A stretch of DNA of 64,000 bases, from NCBI GenBank assembly GCA_950295325.1, contig OX485804.1:21266001-21330000 (forward strand), read 5' to 3'. This document shows, piece after piece, positions 60,901-64,000 of this stretch. The stretch comes from Polytrichum commune. Lineage: Eukaryota > Streptophyta > Polytrichopsida > Polytrichales > Polytrichaceae. Below the pieces are notes generated by a model. It saw only the letters and a list, made by a program, of their open reading frames with translations, did no database searches and was not told where the DNA came from. The position numbers and the translations under genes were made by a program. Numbering within the stretch: position 1 is the first letter of the stretch; the number at the start of each line of letters is the position of its first letter.

Positions 60901-61801
60901 TATTGCTTTGGAAGTGCACTAGAAAATACATGGTGTGAAGTATGTGGCCCACGGGTGATCACCCGTGGGCAGTTAGTCCGTGGTATTGCTCCGAGCTCAT
61001 TGTATGTTTGTTTTTGTAGGGTGCCCCCGTCCCGTTCCAAAAAGGGAGATGAAAGATTCCGTGAACATAAAGCTTGGGGTGCAAGGTTTTATTAAGTATT
61101 GGAAGGATACGGCAGATCAAGATAGTTCGGGTCAATATATGGAGTCCATTGCACCAACAATTTTATATTGGGAGAATGTGCTTGCGGCTATGGATCAACC
61201 TTTACTCCCAACTCCATCTGAACTTAGCGAGCCATTCTGGCCAGCTACACGGTACTCCATTGCACCAACCCTCCATGTGGATAATGTGCATCTACTTGAG
61301 GAAAACATCATTGATTATGCTTACGTGGGGCCAGCTAGTTCTCGACCTGTTGAGACCTTCCGTCCCGGCGCACATATACAGGTTGGCCATTATGTGTTAC
61401 TACGTCCTAGTGAGGATTGTCCTAATCCAGTGTGGATGGGACGAGTGATTTCTGAGCCGAATTTGGCACATATCGGTCCTAATCCTCGTTCCATTGAGAT
61501 TGTCTATTATGTACCGGTCCTTGGCCAAAGGAACAAGAAGACCTTAGATGAACGTTATGAGGAATGGGACACGGCAAAATCTTTTCGATGGACGAGGCTC
61601 AAGGACTATGCACCACAACATCAATCCCTAGATTGTGTTGTGGCATCATGGGCAAGACAAAGGAATGCGTCCGATGACAATGTTCTCATCCCAGCTCGGC
61701 AAATTCTTTTCGCAAAGGATAATTTAGATCGATGCACTAGAGGTGAGAAAATGACTGATGGAGATACTTTCGAGGATGGGGTACCAACAGAAGACCTCTA
61801 G
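57928..61801 (+). CDS. DUF7869-type (DDE/RNase H-like) transposon protein, three exons, open
   Basis: Exon 1 57928-57957 (MESVPHMSEE), intron 57958-58851 (GTTGGT, TTCAG), exon 2 58852-60880, intron 60881-61019 (GTTAGT, TTGTAG), exon 3 61020-61801. Phases agree and the total is 946 codons plus TAG. Without the first splice the frame would begin at 58822. The middle part holds a Cys-rich segment (CCSEHCCQVFPRPL, then ARKLIALSVF). The C-terminal core carries IIHDKMDYGKTALPVF (~403), VQMDNCAKDNKSKYN (~528) and FLIVGHTHEDVDAMFGRF (~562). These acidic sites in this order are the signature of DUF7869, a family found in plant and animal transposon-like genes and probably an RNase H-fold nuclease. Exon 3 encodes a tail with VGHYVLLRPSED and WMGRVISEP, reminiscent of a BAH or chromo-like reader. 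No stop or frameshift is seen, so the copy may be recent or active. Hairpin repeats fill both introns. Confidence 0.8.
57991..58292. repeat. Hairpin repeat cluster in intron 1 of the DUF7869 gene
   Basis: Copies at 57991-58008 (centre deleted), 58047-58068, 58094-58115, 58224-58245 (one arm change) and 58271-58292 (two changes). Between the first two lies another dyad, GGCCGTACG / CGTACGGCC. The copies at 58094 and 58271 are each followed by a related ~92-bp segment (58116-58208 and 58293-58384, both with GTGTGTGACA), so a 177-bp unit has been tandemly duplicated. Confidence 0.93.
58786..58807. repeat. Hairpin repeat copy near the 3' end of intron 1
   Basis: AA centre; the last positions read CCGTGAG. 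It lies 44 nt upstream of the acceptor at 58850-58851. Confidence 0.9.
60948..60969. repeat. Hairpin repeat copy in the 139-nt intron (AT centre)
   Basis: The centre is AT, making the 22 bp a perfect palindrome; G and C flanks extend it to 24. It lies in the middle of intron 60881-61019. Confidence 0.97.
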
Positions 61802-61942
61802 ATTAAAGTTGCCTTGCTCATTCCTCGGTATCTGCGGGTGGACTCTCATGGGTGGGCTAGATGGTTGAGACCATCTAGCATGTTTGGAGCTCAATTTTAA
61901 TTTTGTGAGCATTAATTAGAGAGCCGTAGACATTGACATTTG

Positions 61943-62088
61943 TCCCACGGATGTTCAAACTACCACTTTTAAAGGCATCTTTTTTTGTGAATTTTCATGT
62001 GCATTGTCATATTAGCCAACATGTTTAATATTCCGCAGTCGTCCAATGTCCTCCAATGTTTAATAGTCCACGGGTGTTCACCCATGGA
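61943..62088. repeat. Two worn hairpin copies downstream of the DUF7869 gene
   Basis: 61943 keeps CCCACGGATGTTCA only. 62067-62088 reads TCCACGGGTG, TT, CACCCATGGA, where the outermost pair is changed on both sides (T and A) and still pairs. Confidence 0.75.
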
Positions 62089-62295
62089 GTGTAGGCACAA
62101 TCCTTTTGTCTTCCTTGATGGGATCCTCCATATTACAATTGATTGTTTGCCCGGTTTCATTGGAACACTTGGTTTGTGGTCCCTAAAACCTCTACGGGTA
62201 TTCTCTCGTACAAAAAAAGCAATCATTGCGTTCCCATCACGTTCCCCACATTAAAATGAGCGGACCATTTGTCTCATTTTAGTTAATATCCCCAT

Positions 62296-62515
62296 ATTCC
62301 TTTTTCTTTTCTTTTTAGTAACTTAAAATGTTGGAGAGAATGGACATGGGCTTAAGTTAGCAGCTATTGGCACCTTAATTTCATTTTGAACCCTAATTTC
62401 AACACGGGTAGATCACTCCTTGTCAAATTGAACACCACGTGCGGACAAAGTTTGCTACCCCTATATTACATGCCATATATAATTTTAAAATTTATGATTT
62501 TTTTTTCTACATATA
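62296..62515 (+). repeat. Near-identical direct repeat, copy B (right)
   Basis: Partner of 37434-37652, 24.9 kb downstream in the same orientation; one substitution and one T-run difference by eye. It overlaps the left part of the MITE at 62403. Confidence 0.92.
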
Positions 62516-62813
62516 CATAACCATTGATAGTAACTTTTGAATAGTTTTCTGAAATTTTTAGTCATCTTTATTTTTTTTAGTAATTTTTTTAGTTCAATTC
62601 TGTGTCATTCTAGTTAGAAACGGTATGTTTTATGAAAAAAACAAATCATCAAATTTCGTTATCATTTTTAAGTATGTCATAGGTACTGTGTATATCTACT
62701 CATGAAAAAAAATTGATAAAATTTTGACCCATTTTGGTGGTGCAACTTACCAAAAGAAGATTTTTTTTGGTCGCACGTGATGTTCAACTTGACTATGGAG
62801 TGATCTACCCGTG
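62403..62813 (+). mobile_element. hAT-type MITE (family B), complete, with 8-bp target duplication
   Basis: A 411-bp element. The left end CACGGGTAGATCACTCC is mirrored at the right by GGAGTGATCTACCCGTG; similarity of the ends extends over about 50 bp (GAACACCACGTGC against GCACGTGATGTTC). The perfect direct repeat AATTTCAA flanks it at 62395-62402 and 62814-62821. The interior is AT-rich and non-coding. The copy at 37541-37652 is the same insertion, truncated. Confidence 0.9.
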
Positions 62814-62821
62814 AATTTCAA

Positions 62822-64000
62822 TTACATTTGGAAATGTGGTATACTTAGATAATGACATATTCTGAAAATACAAGACACTATATTAACCAATTTGACTAGA
62901 ATGTAGTTCGAGAATAAAATGCATAATAATCAAACAATTATTGAACACATTATTATTTGGTTATGAAAAAGCAATTTACTTATTGATAGAATCATTTAGA
63001 AGGCACATTGTGATCAATAGTTTTGACTCACCACAACCTTGGTGGGCAGCTCTTGTACATGTACCTCTATTCGATAAAAATTCTGTTTTTAAAATGTCAT
63101 TATGTATCAATGTGTTTCACTAAATTGTGTTTGGAAGCCCACAATGGACCATGCCTGTGTGAGGAATAAGTGCTTTGTTTTCCACTTGAGTAGGTACTAC
63201 ACTAAATATGATATTTAGTGTCACCAATTCAAATTGTCTTGCGCAGTACCAATTGTAAGCCACAGTGTAGTGTCACCAACACGAAATGTTAACCCAACAT
63301 TGTTTGTCATTCCTTTAAAAAAAAATTGGGTGATTACAGATTTACAGTGTTGCCATTACTGCCACTTACCAAGTGGTTTTTCATCCAAATTTCAATCATC
63401 CGTGATAATGCTTCATCACAAGTTGTTGACATTAGAAGGTAGGATTTTTGCCAATGGATGAAGTCATCCATCATCCATGACAATATTTGTTCACTTATTC
63501 ATAAGAAGTGTCATTGGAAACGTTACCATATGACACTAATGCCCCCTCCCCACCTGACTTCAACGAAGCCTAAAAGTTGGTTCTAAAAACACGGCCTCCA
63601 CACCATTGACATTATCTAGTGCCAAGCCTAGTTGGCAAATGATGTGGCATGGCTTAAAAGTGGAGGTTTTAAGCCCCAAGCACCGACTCTCCCATCAGTA
63701 CCTAGACATGAGGCAAGAATATAGGACTCTTAAAAGTGTCGCCTCCCGCCCTTGTGATTGGTTGCTTTTAGTCTTAGTTATGAGGGCACGAGGAGCTCCA
63801 TTAACAAAAAACCGATGATAAGATAGATGAGTAGTAAGGGATTTGGGGATGGGACCTAAACTATCCAACATTCATTACTTGGTAGATAAAACTATGAACA
63901 AGTTTGAAAGCTACTTAACTAACACCTACTTGAAAATCTCCAGAGCAAGTTCTTGTAGGTGCATTGGGATAGCTAGATGCCTCCCCTATAACTGAGGGAG
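62822..64000. other. Gene-free stretch to the window end
   Basis: Contains a short relative of the CTACACTAAAT MITE at 63197-63270 (left end CTACACTAAATATGATATTT, right end ACAGTGTAG). Otherwise AT-rich with short frames only. Confidence 0.45.

Noticed and set aside
37434-62515. The 219-bp direct repeats as LTRs of a retrotransposon
   Set aside because: They lack TG...CA ends, no primer site, gag, protease, RT or integrase lies between them, and copy A is a truncated duplicate that ends inside a MITE.
1-64000. Organellar or bacterial origin of the hairpin-rich segment
   Set aside because: Neighbouring MITEs with 8-bp target duplications, TATA-box promoters and introns with typical splice signals all point to nuclear plant DNA.

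Overview
The window looks like nuclear DNA of a land plant with a large, repeat-rich genome. Evidence is TTTAGGG-type telomere motifs inside repeats, GT-AG introns in plant-type genes, a plant SDR gene, and AT-rich gene-poor spacers full of MITEs and broken transposons. A piggyBac remnant and a DUF7869-type transposon gene point away from flowering plants, towards a fern, lycophyte, bryophyte or gymnosperm. This is inference; the species cannot be read from the sequence.

Layout. 0-0.7 kb: a GC-rich open frame of unknown nature. 1.2-7.7 kb: two ~585-bp direct repeats that bracket an apparently intact two-exon short-chain dehydrogenase/reductase gene (3.4-4.5 kb) and a piggyBac transposase remnant (5.9-6.6 kb). 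8-31 kb: diverged repeats, including a long inverted pair (10.3-11.5 and 27.7-29.5 kb), a ~68-bp satellite, a hAT transposase C-terminal fragment, an unrecognised minus-strand frame (17.7-18.2 kb), a possible small two-exon gene (22.3-22.9 kb) and a hAT-type MITE with an 8-bp target duplication. 33.7-37.1 kb: a decayed LINE (post-RT region, RNase H, Cys/His tail) split by a 759-bp insertion with a perfect 12-bp target duplication.

37.4-62.5 kb is the interesting part. Two almost identical ~219-bp direct repeats lie 24.9 kb apart. Between them, and nowhere else in the window, sit about 24 copies of a 22-bp hairpin repeat (arms CCCACGGGTG and CACCCGTGGG around AA, TT or AT). The same interval holds three transposon-type coding units: an FCP1/NIF-like phosphatase unit (minus strand, 37.8-38.5 kb), a long multi-exon minus-strand gene of unknown family (39.0-45.2 kb, with a ParB-like RQH motif, an acidic tract and two in-frame TGA codons), and an open DUF7869 (DDE-like) gene on the plus strand (57.9-61.8 kb, 946 codons after splicing).

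When exons are joined by phase-consistent GT-AG introns, nearly every hairpin copy inside the two large genes falls in an intron. Both genes have a tiny first coding exon followed by a long first intron carrying most copies. In intron 1 of the minus-strand gene the hairpins form a regular 47-48-bp array whose spacers occur in both orientations. The best working idea is a large composite mobile element or element family with its own intron-dwelling hairpin repeat. Whether 37.4-62.5 kb is one element or several nested ones cannot be settled from one window.
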